A stretch of 64,000 nucleotides of DNA from Actinomadura sp. KC345. GTDB taxonomy: Bacteria; Actinomycetota; Actinomycetes; Streptosporangiales; Streptosporangiaceae. The DNA lies in NCBI RefSeq assembly GCF_004348515.1, contig NZ_SMKH01000001.1, positions 1-64,000 on the forward strand, given 5' to 3'. Position numbers and translations under genes: made by a program. Positions 33,651 to 42,440 of the stretch are shown piece by piece. The notes under the pieces were generated by a model that did not search any database, was not told where the DNA came from, and saw only the letters and a list, made by a program, of their open reading frames with translations. How positions within the stretch are numbered: the stretch's first letter is position 1; the number at the start of each line of letters is the position of its first letter.

Positions 33651-34992
33651 GTGTCGCCCCAGTGACCGTCGTAGGCGCTCTCGCCCCGGTGGAAGTCCGG
33701 GTCGTACAGCTCGGCGACGTCACAGTTCCAGATGCCGATGGTGTCCACGAGGGCCGACGCGTCGATCCCGGCGGAGGCCGCGAGTTCGGCGATGGTGGCG
33801 GACCGGTGGAACCATCCCGGGACCGCCTCGCCGGCGGTGACGCCGAGGAAGCCGTACCGGCCAGGTGCTCGTGGTCGAACACGATCCATGCCGGGAGGTT
33901 CGGGTACTCGAACCGCGCCGGGTCGAACTGGTGGAACGCGCCGCCCATGCTGTTGTAGTCGCCGGCCTCGTTGGTGAACCGGCGGCCGTACCGGTTGACC
34001 ATGATGCTGCGCGGCCGGGTGCGTTCCAGCCGCACACTGCGGCTGCGCTGGTGGCCGCCGAGCGTGTCACCGGCGATCTGGACGATCGGCACCCACCATG
34101 CCTGGGGCATGTTGCCCAGCGCGGCACCGGCCTTCATCGACATCCGCAGTCCGTCGCCCATGTTGTTCGGCGGCGATGTCGGCCCGTTCATCGGGCCGCG
34201 CAGGAAGGTCCGGACCAGCTCCGCGTCCCACTCGAACCCGCCGGTCGCGATCACGACGCCGCGCCGGGCGCGCACCGTCCGCCTGCCTTCGGGAGCCGCC
34301 ACCACGACACCGGTGACCGCGCCGTCGTCGACGGTCAGCTCGACGGCGCGTGCGGACGTCCGCGGCTCGACTCCGAGGTCGAGCAGGCCGCGCAGCAGCG
34401 CCCCGACCAGGGCCTGGCCCGTCACCCGCATGTCGCCCCCGCCGGACCCGTCCGCGCCGCCGCGCCCGCCCCAGAGCCGATCCCGGGTCTCGGCGTCGAA
34501 CCCGACGTTGCTGTAGTCGTCGGGGAACGTTGTCACCCGGTCGGCCCAGTCGCCGAGGGCGGCGAAGTCGAACGGGGCCGGGTTCAGCGACCGGCCGCCC
34601 TCCCGTTTGCCGCCCTCGTGCTCCGGCTTGTAGTCGGGAAACCCGTCGGCGACCGAGAGGCGCAGCGACGTGTGCGCTTCGAGGAACTCGACCGCCGGGG
34701 CGGCCGAGCGGACGAACACCTCGGCCAGGTGCTCGTCGATCTGGCCGTTCGCCAGGGCCCGCAGGTGGGCCGTCGCGTCCTCGACCGGCAGCGGTACCGG
34801 TGCGTCCGGACGTTCGTGGGCGGGCACCCACACGACGCCGCCGGACACCGCGGTCGTCCCGCCGATCTTCGGCGCCTTCTCCAGCACGGCCACCGACGCT
34901 CCCTGCGCGGCGGCGGTCACCGCCGCGGACAGCCCGGCGGCTCCGGTGCCCAGGACGACGACGTCGTAGATCTCGCTGACGGGGTCGGTCAT
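33650..34992 (-). pseudogene. KstD-like FAD-binding protein, frameshifted and 3'-truncated
   Basis: It starts with ATG at 34992 (MTDPVSEIYDVVVLGTGAAG; the GTGAAG FAD loop is intact) and continues through GGTTAVSGGVVWVPAH, GVVIATGGFEWD and NRYGRRFTNEAGDYNSMGG. This is the pattern of 3-ketosteroid delta-1-dehydrogenase/fumarate-reductase flavoproteins. Near 33860 one base appears lost after VFDHEHLA; RYGFLGVTAGEAVPGWFHRS continues in another frame. The usual last ~100 residues, with the second FAD motif, are replaced at ~33650 by SDR sequence. The upstream truncated paralogue overlaps its start by ATGA. Confidence 0.78.
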
Positions 34993-36050
34993 GCGGATTC
35001 TTCCTCTCGCGCAGGTGTGCCGCCGCCCGGGCGCCGGAGTCGCCCGGCGATGTGCTCGGCCGCCACATATCCGAAGGTCATCGCCGGGCCGATGGTGGCG
35101 CCGGCTCCGGCGTAGGTCCGCCCCATCACGGCCGCGGACACGTTGCCGACGGCGTAGAGGCCGCCGATGGCGCTGCCGTCCTCGCGCAGGACGCGGGCGT
35201 GCTCGTCGGTGCGCAGTCCGCCGTTCGTGCCGAGGTCGCCGAGCACGATCCGGAACGCGAGGAGCGGCGGGCCGCCCAGCGGCGCGAGGTTCGGGTTGGG
35301 CAGCGTCGGGTCGCCGTAGTGGTGGTCGTAGGCGCTGTCGCCGCGGCCGAATTCGTCGTCGTGCCCCTGCGCCGCGAGCTTGTTGTACCGGCGCGCGGTC
35401 TCGGCCAGGGCGTCGGCCGGGACGCCGATCCGCGCGGCGAGCTCCGGCCAATTGCCGGCCTGCTTGACCGCGCCGCTGTCCAGCCACGCCTTCGGTACCG
35501 AGTGGCCGGTCGGAGCCGGGGCGAACGGGATGCGGGGCAGCGGCAGGTGGCCGGCGATCACGTACCGCCGCCAGGACCGGATGTCGGTGATCAGCCAGCA
35601 GGGGATGTGCTCGACGCCGCTCTCCCGGCCGGCGATCATCGCATGCCCGAAGTCGGTGTACGGGCTCGCCTCGTTGATGAAGCGCCGGCCGGCGCCGTTG
35701 ACGATGAACTGGGCGGGCATCATCCGCTCGTTGAGCAGCATCTGCTTGCGCCCGTCCGGCCAGGCGAGGGTGGGGAACCACCATGCCTCGTCCATGTGCT
35801 CGACGGCCGCCCCGGCGTCCCGGCCCGCGCGCAGGCCGTCGCCGGTGTTGTCCGCAGCGCCAAAACTCCAGTCGGCGTCCAGGTAGGGGTGGTGCTCCTC
35901 GCGGAGCGGGGCGTCGTGGTCGAACCCGCCCGACGCGAGAACGACTCCGCCTCGGGCCATGACGCGGACCGTGCGGCCGTCGTGTTCGACCATCGCGCCG
36001 ACCACGCGGGCGTCGGTGCCGCCGGTGGTGATGAGCGACCGCACCGGGGA
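34989..36050 (-). pseudogene. 5'-truncated KstD-like FAD-binding protein
   Basis: The frame carries the C-terminal two-thirds of a KstD/fumarate-reductase-type flavoprotein: RGGVVLASGGFDHD, GRRFINEASPYTDFGHAM, PLGGPPLLAFRIVLGDLGTN, and the second FAD block GNVSAAVMGRTYAGAGATIG. The N-terminal GxGxxG domain is missing; homology begins near 36045 and the open frame upstream of that is unrelated. A start at 36107 would give a protein without FAD-binding strand 1, so I call it dead. It ends in an ATGA overlap with the next flavoprotein gene, showing the original operon order. Bases 36051-36220 hold only a short unrecognised stretch (EDPVYCTWDI). Confidence 0.72.
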
Positions 36051-36220
36051 TGATGTCCCAGGTGCAATAGACGGGGTCTTCACCGGCGTCGGCGGACGGG
36101 CGATCACGACGTGATCGCGGGCGGGCTGCTCTGCCTGGTCGCGGCCGACTCGCTCATCCCCGTCGACCGGGCGAAGGGCGATCCCCCGGCCGCACGGCGG
36201 CGATCAGGGACCGGCCGGCC

Positions 36221-37453
36221 TCACGCGGGTGGCAGGTCTTCCGAAGCACGGGGCAGCCGGTCGAAATGCGGCGCCAGGAGGTGGGCGGAGGTCCGGCGGG
36301 TCGCCAGGACGATCGCGCCGAAGACCTCGGCGCGGTCGCCGAGGTGACTGCCGCTGATGGTGATGCCCTGGGTGAGGGCCGCGGGCAGGCCGTGGATCAG
36401 CTCGTCGCGGATCCCGTCGAGCAGGGGGCGGCCGACGGCCGCGACCTCGCCGCCGACGATGACCCTCCGCGGTTCGAGCATCGCGCAGATTCCCGCCAGC
36501 GCGCGTCCGATCATGCGACCGGCGTCGGTGATCACTCGCCGCGCGCCCGGATCGTCGGCCGCGAGCAGGGCGATCAGGTCGGTGATGGTGGTGCCGGGGC
36601 CGCGGGTGTGCGCGAACGCGGCCGTGAGCGCTTGCGCCCCGACGGCGGTCTCCAGGCAGCCGCGGTTTCCGCAGCGGCACACGTAACCGCGGTCGACCAC
36701 GGCGATGTGGCCGAGTTCGCCCGCCATTCCCGTGGCGCCCTGGTAGAGGCGGCCGTCCATGATCAGCCCTGCGCCGACCCCGTCCGCCAGCATGATGTAG
36801 ATCAGGTCGTCGACTCCGCGTCCCGCGCCGTAGGTCCACTCGGCGAGGGCGCCCAGGTTGGCGTCGTTCCCGACATGGACGGGCAGCCCGATGCGCTTGC
36901 TCAGACGCGCGGCGACGTCGGCATCGGTCCAGCCCGACAGCATGGACGGCAGGCTCAGCGCGTGCGACCGCGACCGGACGGGCGCCGACACCGCGACCCC
37001 CATGCCGAAGACGCGCCCCGTGTCCCGTCCCGCCGTCGTGACCAGGTCGAGGGCGGTGTCGGCGATGAAGTCGAGGGCCTCGTCCGGCTGATGGTCCACG
37101 TCGACCTGGTGGTACCGCTCGCCCAGCATGCCGCCGGAGAGATCGGCCAGCAGCACGCGGATGTCGGTGTGACGCAGATGGACACCGAGCAGCGCGCCGC
37201 CCTCGGGGTTGAGCGTGAGCGGGGTCGCGGGCCGGCCGCCGCGGGCCGCCGACGGAAGTGCCACCTCGGCCGCCTCGATCAGGATGCCCTCACCCAGCAG
37301 ATCGGCGGCCAGGCCGGAGACGGTCGTCCGCGACAGGCCCGTCGCCCGGGCGATGCCGACCCTGCTGATCCGGCCGTGCTGCCGGACGGTGTCCAGAACC
37401 AGCAGCCGGTTGCGAGACCGCAACGAAGTGAGGGACCCCGGAGCCTCGTCCAT
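36221..37453 (-). CDS. ROK-family transcriptional repressor (XylR-like)
   Basis: 410 residues. An N-terminal MarR-like winged helix (NRLLVLDTVRQHGRISRVGI, then ATGLSRTTVSGLAADLL) precedes the ROK domain. In that domain, VHVGNDANLGALAEW, GVGAGLIMDGRLYQGATGMA and ELGHIAVVDRG are followed by the zinc site C-x-C-GNRG-C (YVCRCGNRGCLE). No ATP-phosphate motif with kinase function is evident in the winged-helix type, so it is a regulator. It is divergent from the xylose-type binding protein, the classical arrangement of xylR and xylF in actinomycetes, and probably represses that gene and itself until sugar binds. Confidence 0.93.
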   Translation of the reverse strand: MDEAPGSLTSLRSRNRLLVLDTVRQHGRISRVGIARATGLSRTTVSGLAADLLGEGILIEAAEVALPSAARGGRPATPLTLNPEGGALLGVHLRHTDIRVLLADLSGGMLGERYHQVDVDHQPDEALDFIADTALDLVTTAGRDTGRVFGMGVAVSAPVRSRSHALSLPSMLSGWTDADVAARLSKRIGLPVHVGNDANLGALAEWTYGAGRGVDDLIYIMLADGVGAGLIMDGRLYQGATGMAGELGHIAVVDRGYVCRCGNRGCLETAVGAQALTAAFAHTRGPGTTITDLIALLAADDPGARRVITDAGRMIGRALAGICAMLEPRRVIVGGEVAAVGRPLLDGIRDELIHGLPAALTQGITISGSHLGDRAEVFGAIVLATRRTSAHLLAPHFDRLPRASEDLPPA

Positions 37454-37519
37454 GCCGACAGTCTAGGCAATTTGTTCGGCCTCCGTATTAATAGCGGCCT
37501 TATGTGGCCGTATTTGTCC

Positions 37520-37548
37520 TTGACGCTGATTAACCGGGGTTCTTACAG
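37520..37548 (+). promoter_or_regulatory. sigma70-like promoter of the sugar-binding protein gene
   Basis: TTGACG (37520-37525) and TTACAG (37543-37548) are separated by exactly 17 bases, 60 bases before the start codon. The surrounding 150-base divergent region has low GC and short repeats (GGCC-N6-GGCC near 37500) that could serve the ROK repressor. Confidence 0.5.
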
Positions 37549-37608
37549 TTCAGCGAACGTCGACGGCTCGCGGCCAGATGGGGCTGGCCTCCACCCCTTG
37601 GAGCTGAC

Positions 37609-38736
37609 ATGTCAAGCAACGCACCGGCGCTGATCCTCCGGGCCGTCGCCCGCCGCAAGAGAGTCGCCGGCCTGACCGCCGCGTTGACGGCGGCGGCCCT
37701 CACCATGACGGCGTGCGGAGACGGATCCGATGGTTCGAGCGACTCCTCGTCGGGCGCGGCGGCCAAGGGCATGGTCGGTGTGATCCTGCCCGACACCGCC
37801 TCCTCCACCCGGTGGGAGAGCTTCGACCGGCCCTACCTGGAACAGGCGTTCAAAGCGGCGGGCGTCCAGTACGACATCCAGAACGCCGAGGGCTCGACCC
37901 AGCGGTTCCAGACCATCGCCGACCAGATGCTCACCAGCGGGGCCGGCGTCCTGCTCATGACCGGCCTCGACTCCAGCTCCGCGGCGGCGGTGCAGCGCAA
38001 GGCCCAGGCGCAGGGCGTCAAGACGATCGACTACGACCGGCTGACGCTGGGCGGAGTGTCGGACTACTACGTCTCCTTCGACAACGTCCGCGTCGGCGAG
38101 GAACTGGGCAAAGGCCTGCAGAAGTGCCTGGGGGACAAGGCGGCCAACATCGTCTACCTCAACGGTTCACCGACCGACAACAACGCCACGCTGTTCTCCC
38201 AGGGCGCGCACAAGATCCTTGACCCGGTCTCCACGTACAAGAAGGTCGCCGAGCAGGCGGTCCCGGACTGGAGCCCGGAGAAGGCGGCGACCATCTTCGA
38301 GCAGATGTGGACCGAGCAGCAGGGTCGGATCGACGGCGTCCTGGCCGCCAACGACAACCTCGGCAACGCCGCGGCCGCGGTGGTCAAGAAGAACCAGCGG
38401 GGCGGAGAGGTCGCCATCACCGGCCAGGACGCGACCCCGCAAGGGCTGCAGAACATCCTGGACGGCACGCAGTGCATGACCGTCTACAAGCCCGTCAAGC
38501 AGGAGGCCGACGCCGCCGCCAAGCTCGCCATCGCCCTGATGAAGGGGCAGAAGGGCCAAACGAGCGCCACCGTGAACGACCCCCAGGGCAAGCGGGACGT
38601 GCCCTCCGTACTGCTGACCCCGATCGGAATCTTCAAGGACAACGTCAAGCAGGTCGTCGCCGACGGCTTCGTCAAGGCAGCCGAACTGTGCAAGGGCGCC
38701 TACGCGGCCAAATGCAAGGAAGCCGGCATCCAGTGA
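37609..38736 (+). CDS. xylF: sugar ABC transporter substrate-binding lipoprotein (XylF-like)
   Basis: 375 residues. The signal peptide ends in a lipobox (LTMTAC, Cys near residue 36), followed by a Ser/Gly-rich linker. The mature part is a type I periplasmic-binding fold: VGVILPDTASSTRWESFDRP, LMTGLDSSSAAAVQ, VKTIDYDRLT, IVYLNGSPTDNNATLF and GVLAANDNLGNAAAAV, as in D-xylose-binding proteins. GGAG 5 bases before ATG supports the start. Usually xylG (ATPase) and xylH (permease) follow; here neither is present before the pirin gene, so the binding protein is orphaned in this locus. It is likely controlled by the divergent ROK repressor. Confidence 0.9.
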   Translation: MSSNAPALILRAVARRKRVAGLTAALTAAALTMTACGDGSDGSSDSSSGAAAKGMVGVILPDTASSTRWESFDRPYLEQAFKAAGVQYDIQNAEGSTQRFQTIADQMLTSGAGVLLMTGLDSSSAAAVQRKAQAQGVKTIDYDRLTLGGVSDYYVSFDNVRVGEELGKGLQKCLGDKAANIVYLNGSPTDNNATLFSQGAHKILDPVSTYKKVAEQAVPDWSPEKAATIFEQMWTEQQGRIDGVLAANDNLGNAAAAVVKKNQRGGEVAITGQDATPQGLQNILDGTQCMTVYKPVKQEADAAAKLAIALMKGQKGQTSATVNDPQGKRDVPSVLLTPIGIFKDNVKQVVADGFVKAAELCKGAYAAKCKEAGIQ

Positions 38737-39141
38737 CCGGCGACCGCCGCCCACCCGAGGCCAGATCTCACGCGTGGTGGGAGGTCACGGTGCTCAGCCC
38801 CGCAGTTCGTCCTCGGTGCGAACGGGGCCGCCGCCCTCGGGGATCCAGCGGCCCGAGTCGCGGCACTTGACCGCTTCGTGGAAGCCGTGGGGCGGCGGCG
38901 AACTCCTGGAACCAGCGTCCTTCGGACGAGTGCCGGGTGATGGGACCATGCCCGGCGACCGACGACCGCGATGGCGGTCAGGGCGTGACGATGGGGCAGT
39001 CGGGCTCTGGAGCGTCCAGCACGGCGAGCAGCCGCCGTAGCGTGCCGGAGGTGACCTTGAAAGTTGACGCGTCATCTACTATGGGTTGATCGTTCATGCC
39101 GGTCGAGGGCCGTGTGCCGACGAGGAAGGCAGGGGATCGTG
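38737..39141. other. intergenic region with possible 39-codon minus-strand ORF
   Basis: About 400 bases without a firm gene where transporter genes would be expected. On the reverse strand, ATG 39097 opens MNDQPIVDDASTFKVTSG, then TLRRLLAVLD and stops at 38978; it has no family and may be chance. The last 85 bases contain a perfect 10-bp palindrome TGACGCGTCA (39065-39074) and TACTAT (39077-39082), a candidate -10 for the pirin gene. Confidence 0.35.
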
Positions 39142-40194
39142 ATGACCAACCCGGAGGCGCGCCCGGCTCCCCATCTGTGCACCGAGGGCGGCCTGCCCGG
39201 GTTGAGGGCGGAACGCGAGGGCGGGGCCCCCGTCGAGATCGTCGGCGCCCGTGCCGTGCCGCTGGGCGGACCGCGCGCGATGAACGTGCGCCGCACACTG
39301 CCGCAACGGCAGCGTTCGTTGATCGGAGCGTGGTGCTTCGTCGACCATTACGGGCCGGACGACGTGGCGGCCACCGGCGGGATGGACATGGCGCCGCATC
39401 CGCACACCGGGCTGCAGACGGTCAGCTGGTTGTTCGAAGGGGCCATCGCCCACATCGACTCCGGCGGCAACAGCGCGGACGTCCTCCCCGGGGAGATGAA
39501 TCTGATGACGGCCGGGGCCGGCATCTGCCACTCCGAGACCTCGGACCCGGCCACCGGCCGGCTCCACGGGGTCCAGCTCTGGCTCGCCCTGCCGGAGGAG
39601 GTCCGCCACAGCCTGGGGCGCGGGTTCGAGCGTTTCGTGCCAGAGCCCGTCGAATTCGCCGGAGGGTCCGCGCTGGTCTTCCTCGGTTCGCTTCTGGGTT
39701 CGCGGTCACCCGTGACCACGTACACGCCGCTGGTGGGGGCCGAACTCCGGTTGTCCCCCGGTGCTGAGATCGATCTCGAGGTCGATCCCGGGTTCGAACA
39801 CGGTCTCCTGGTGGACACGGGAGAGTCCGTCACGCTCGAAGGCGTCCACGTGCCCAAGGACGCCATGGGCTACACCGGGGTGGGGTCGGAGACGCTGCGC
39901 ATCGCCAACGGTGGCGGCGAACCGGCCAGGCTCGTGCTCCTGGGAGGCGCCCCCTTCGGCGAGGAGGTCGTCATGTGGTGGAACTTCCTGGGCCGATCGA
40001 CGGAGGAGATCAGGCAGTACCGGGAGGAGTGGGAGAACCACGGCGAGCGGTTCGGGCGCGTCGACGGTTACGTGGGACACGGCGGCCCGGGAAGGAACCG
40101 CGACGGGATGGCGAGAATACCGGCCCCGGAACTGCCGCAGGTCCGGATGCGGCCGAGGAAGAACCCCCCGCCCCACGCGCGGTTCGACGGCTGA
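39142..40194 (+). CDS. pirin-family bicupin protein
   Basis: 350 residues, somewhat longer than the usual ~290. The N-terminal cupin carries the metal ligands: H86 and H88 in MAPHPHTGLQTVSWLF, and H130/E132 in GAGICHSE. That is the complete 3-His/1-Glu set of iron-binding pirins, several of which have quercetin dioxygenase activity. The second cupin includes GLLVDTGESVTLEGVHVP and ARLVLLGGAPFGEEVVMWWN, another family signature. ATG 39142 follows AGGGG by 6 bases. The MarR gene downstream and the shared heptamer between the two promoters suggest stress- or phenolic-responsive control. Confidence 0.93.
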   Translation: MTNPEARPAPHLCTEGGLPGLRAEREGGAPVEIVGARAVPLGGPRAMNVRRTLPQRQRSLIGAWCFVDHYGPDDVAATGGMDMAPHPHTGLQTVSWLFEGAIAHIDSGGNSADVLPGEMNLMTAGAGICHSETSDPATGRLHGVQLWLALPEEVRHSLGRGFERFVPEPVEFAGGSALVFLGSLLGSRSPVTTYTPLVGAELRLSPGAEIDLEVDPGFEHGLLVDTGESVTLEGVHVPKDAMGYTGVGSETLRIANGGGEPARLVLLGGAPFGEEVVMWWNFLGRSTEEIRQYREEWENHGERFGRVDGYVGHGGPGRNRDGMARIPAPELPQVRMRPRKNPPPHARFDG

Positions 40195-40255
40195 CCGGGG
40201 ACCGGCCGTCCGCCTTCACGGTGGAGGAGTTCGCGGGCTCCGCACAGTAGGTGAG

Positions 40256-40276
40256 GTGTCAACTATTCGTTACACT
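40256..40276 (+). promoter_or_regulatory. MarR promoter with overlapping inverted repeat; predicted leaderless transcript
   Basis: GTGTCAAC (40256-40263) and GTTACAC (40269-40275) form a near-perfect inverted repeat around TATTC. The -10-like TACACT (40271-40276) ends exactly 7 bases before the A of the MarR start codon, so the transcript should begin at the ATG with no leader. The heptamer GTCAACT (40258-40264) is the reverse complement of AGTTGAC at 39062-39068 in front of pirin. Confidence 0.55.
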
Positions 40277-40282
40277 GCGCCC

Positions 40283-40756
40283 ATGAACGCGACACCGCGC
40301 TGGCTCGATCCGGAGGAGAAGGCCGCCTGGGACAGCTTCATCCGCATGCAGGAAACGCTCATCGGACGGCTGTCCCGCCTCGTCCAGGCCGACTCCAAAA
40401 TGTCCGCCTCCGACTACCTCGTGCTCGCCAAGCTCACCGAAACGGACGGCGGGCGGATGCGCATTCTGAAACTGGCCAGACTCCTGGAGTGGGAGAAGAG
40501 CCGGATGTCCCACCAGACCACGCGGATGACGAAGCGCGGGCTCGTGGCCAGGGAGGAGTGCCCCGAGGACGCGCGCGGAGCATTCATCGTCGCCACTCCG
40601 GCCGGGTACCGGGCGATCGAAGAGGCCGCCCCCCTACACGTCGAGCACGTCCGCCGCCTGTTCATCGACGCCCTGACCCCAGACCAACTCAGCACATTCG
40701 CCCGGCTCTCCCAGCGTGTCTCCGACCACATGGAGGAGCAGCCGGAGTCGTTGTAG
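40283..40756 (+). CDS. MarR-family transcriptional regulator
   Basis: 157 residues. The winged helix is seen in KMSASDYLVLAKLTETDGGR, MRILKLARLLEWEKSRMSHQ, TTRMTKRGLVAREECPEDAR and GAFIVATPAGYRAIEEAAP. There is no Shine-Dalgarno upstream, consistent with a leaderless mRNA. It is co-directional with pirin, ~90 bases apart. The inverted repeat over its own -10 element points to autorepression. The ligand is unknown. Confidence 0.92.
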   Translation: MNATPRWLDPEEKAAWDSFIRMQETLIGRLSRLVQADSKMSASDYLVLAKLTETDGGRMRILKLARLLEWEKSRMSHQTTRMTKRGLVAREECPEDARGAFIVATPAGYRAIEEAAPLHVEHVRRLFIDALTPDQLSTFARLSQRVSDHMEEQPESL

Positions 40757-40954
40757 CCACCGGCGGTTCTCCGCCTTCCACCGGCCGCACCGACGGGGCG
40801 AAACGGCACGAACCTTCCACGGCGACGACAACCGCGAGAATGGGGCGCGCGTAAGCTCAAAAGTGCTTACAGTGGCCGTTTCTGGTCAGTTCTAGCGAGC
40901 CTTTTCACTGATGCCGTGAGGGACGAGAACGGTCACTGACGCGACAATGCAGAT

Positions 40955-41239
40955 ATGGGTACTCGTCTGTGTGTTCTTTTAGGGGCCGGTGTCGCGCTGG
41001 CCGCGTTGCTAGGGCTGGCCGTGTACTGGAGCCAGGTCGGATTCCGGCTAGCGGACGCCTTGGGATGGGCCGGCGCCGCGGTGGGTACCGCCGGTCTGCT
41101 GCTGGCCGTTTACGGAATGGCCGGCAGTGGCCAGGGCGGCTCGGCGGAGAGGCCCGCGAACGTGCGGATGAAGGCCCGGACGTCCGGCAAGGGCCGGACA
41201 TACCAGGCCGGCGGCGACCAGAAGATCAATGACCGATGA
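40955..41239 (+). CDS. small two-TM protein with C-terminal YQAGGDQ motif
   Basis: 94 residues. Two membrane helices (about 4-24 and 34-56) are joined by a short loop with Arg/Asp. The C-terminal tail, ~35 residues, is predicted on the cytoplasmic side and carries MKARTSGKGRTYQAGGDQ (from about residue 71). Part of this motif recurs at the N-terminus of the next protein. No Shine-Dalgarno is visible, and GACAAT sits at leaderless -10 spacing. The stop overlaps the next start by 4 bases. I do not recognise a described family. It looks like an adaptor or partner for the two VWA-like proteins that follow. Confidence 0.7.
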   Translation: MGTRLCVLLGAGVALAALLGLAVYWSQVGFRLADALGWAGAAVGTAGLLLAVYGMAGSGQGGSAERPANVRMKARTSGKGRTYQAGGDQKINDR

Positions 41240-42440
41240 GCGGTTCACGAACGCCGGAACCCGGTGTCGGAATTCCGTCGGTGCAGCTGAAGGCGAAGTC
41301 CTCCGGTAATAGCCGGCTCTATCAATCGTTCGGCGACATGCGCGTGTTCAACGTCGTCCCTCCCGGTGCCCGCACCCCGGTGCTCGTCGTGCTCGTGCTG
41401 GTCTTGCTGGTCGGTGGCGGATGGGTGCTGGTGACGTGGGTGCGGCCGTTGTTCGCGCCGGCGTACAAGACGCAGTTCCTCATCGACGGGACCATGACCT
41501 CGGGTGGACCGGAGGCGGTCACCGCGTCCCTTCGCAAGGCGGTCGGCAACGCCGCCGCCGACGACGCGCTGGCATTGCGGACCTTCGGGGGCGAGTGCGG
41601 TTTCGGCGACAACACCGAGCAGCTGGTGGGGTTCGGCACCGGCAACCGCGAAGAGGTCGCCCGGGCCACCGGTGAGGTGAGCTGGGGCGGGAAGCCGACG
41701 CTGGTGCGCGGGGTCGTCGAAGCGGTGGACGACTTCTCCAAGCGGCTGGCCTGGGGCGCCGACCAGCACGGGACGCGCGTCAACCGCCTCATCGTGGTCA
41801 CGCGGCACGGGACCGACGCGTGCGAGGACGACCCCGCGGTCGTCCAGCGTGAGATCCACGACCGTCTCGAGTCGGCCGGCCTGAAAGTGGAGTTCAAGGT
41901 GATCGGCTACCAGGTTCCCGAGGGCGAGCGTGAACGGCTCAGGCAGATCTCGGCGGGCATCCGCGGTGACGCTCCGATCTTCGCGTCCGACCCGTCCCGG
42001 CTGGCCGCCGCCATGGAGTGGTTCACCAACACCCAGCCCGTCCTGCGGGAGGCGAGGAAGGTCACCGACGTGCTGAACCTCGCGGTGGGCCGTGTGGAGG
42101 ACGCCCGGACCGCCATTGACGAGGGCGGTTCGACTCCGCCGGCGACCAGCTCGACCGGGCCGAATCGGCGGACGTCGGCGCGACGCTGGAGTCGCTGGAG
42201 AACCGGGCGAGAACGCCGCAGGCGCGGGACGTCCACCTCAAGGCGCGGCGGCTGTCCTCGCAGCAGCGGCGCGTCGTCCAGTCCGGGCGGGGTCTGCTGG
42301 AGGCCACCCAGGACGGCGGATCCCGCGACGCCGAGTTCACCGCCTACCGCGCGGCGGTCGTGACCTACAACCAGCAGGCTGAAGGGTTGAAGAAGGCTCT
42401 GGACGCGCTGCGGGCCACCGGACCGGGGGGACGGTCATGA
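41236..42440 (+). CDS. membrane-anchored VWA-like protein (one frameshift)
   Basis: About 401 residues if one missing base near 42127-42132 is restored. Without it the frame runs into Arg/Ser-rich nonsense and stops at 42363. In the other frame, DSAGDQLDRAESADVGATLE continues as a helical, coiled-coil-like tail and stops at 42438, overlapping the next ATG by 4 bases as the first pair do. N-terminal residues ~17-37 carry LKAKSSGNSRLYQSFGDM, resembling the tail of the previous protein. A membrane helix lies at ~47-68. A VWA-like domain follows (KTQFLIDGTMTSGGPEAV, LALRTFGGECGFGDN, IVVTRHGTDACEDDP). The first metal position is degenerate (DGTMT). Confidence 0.65.

Noticed and set aside
33121-35784. 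One 887-codon minus-strand protein covering flavoprotein and SDR
   Set aside because: The frame begins in nonsense antisense to nothing conserved, passes the true flavoprotein start at 34992, leaves its frame near 33860 and ends in a truncated SDR. It is two broken genes, not one protein.
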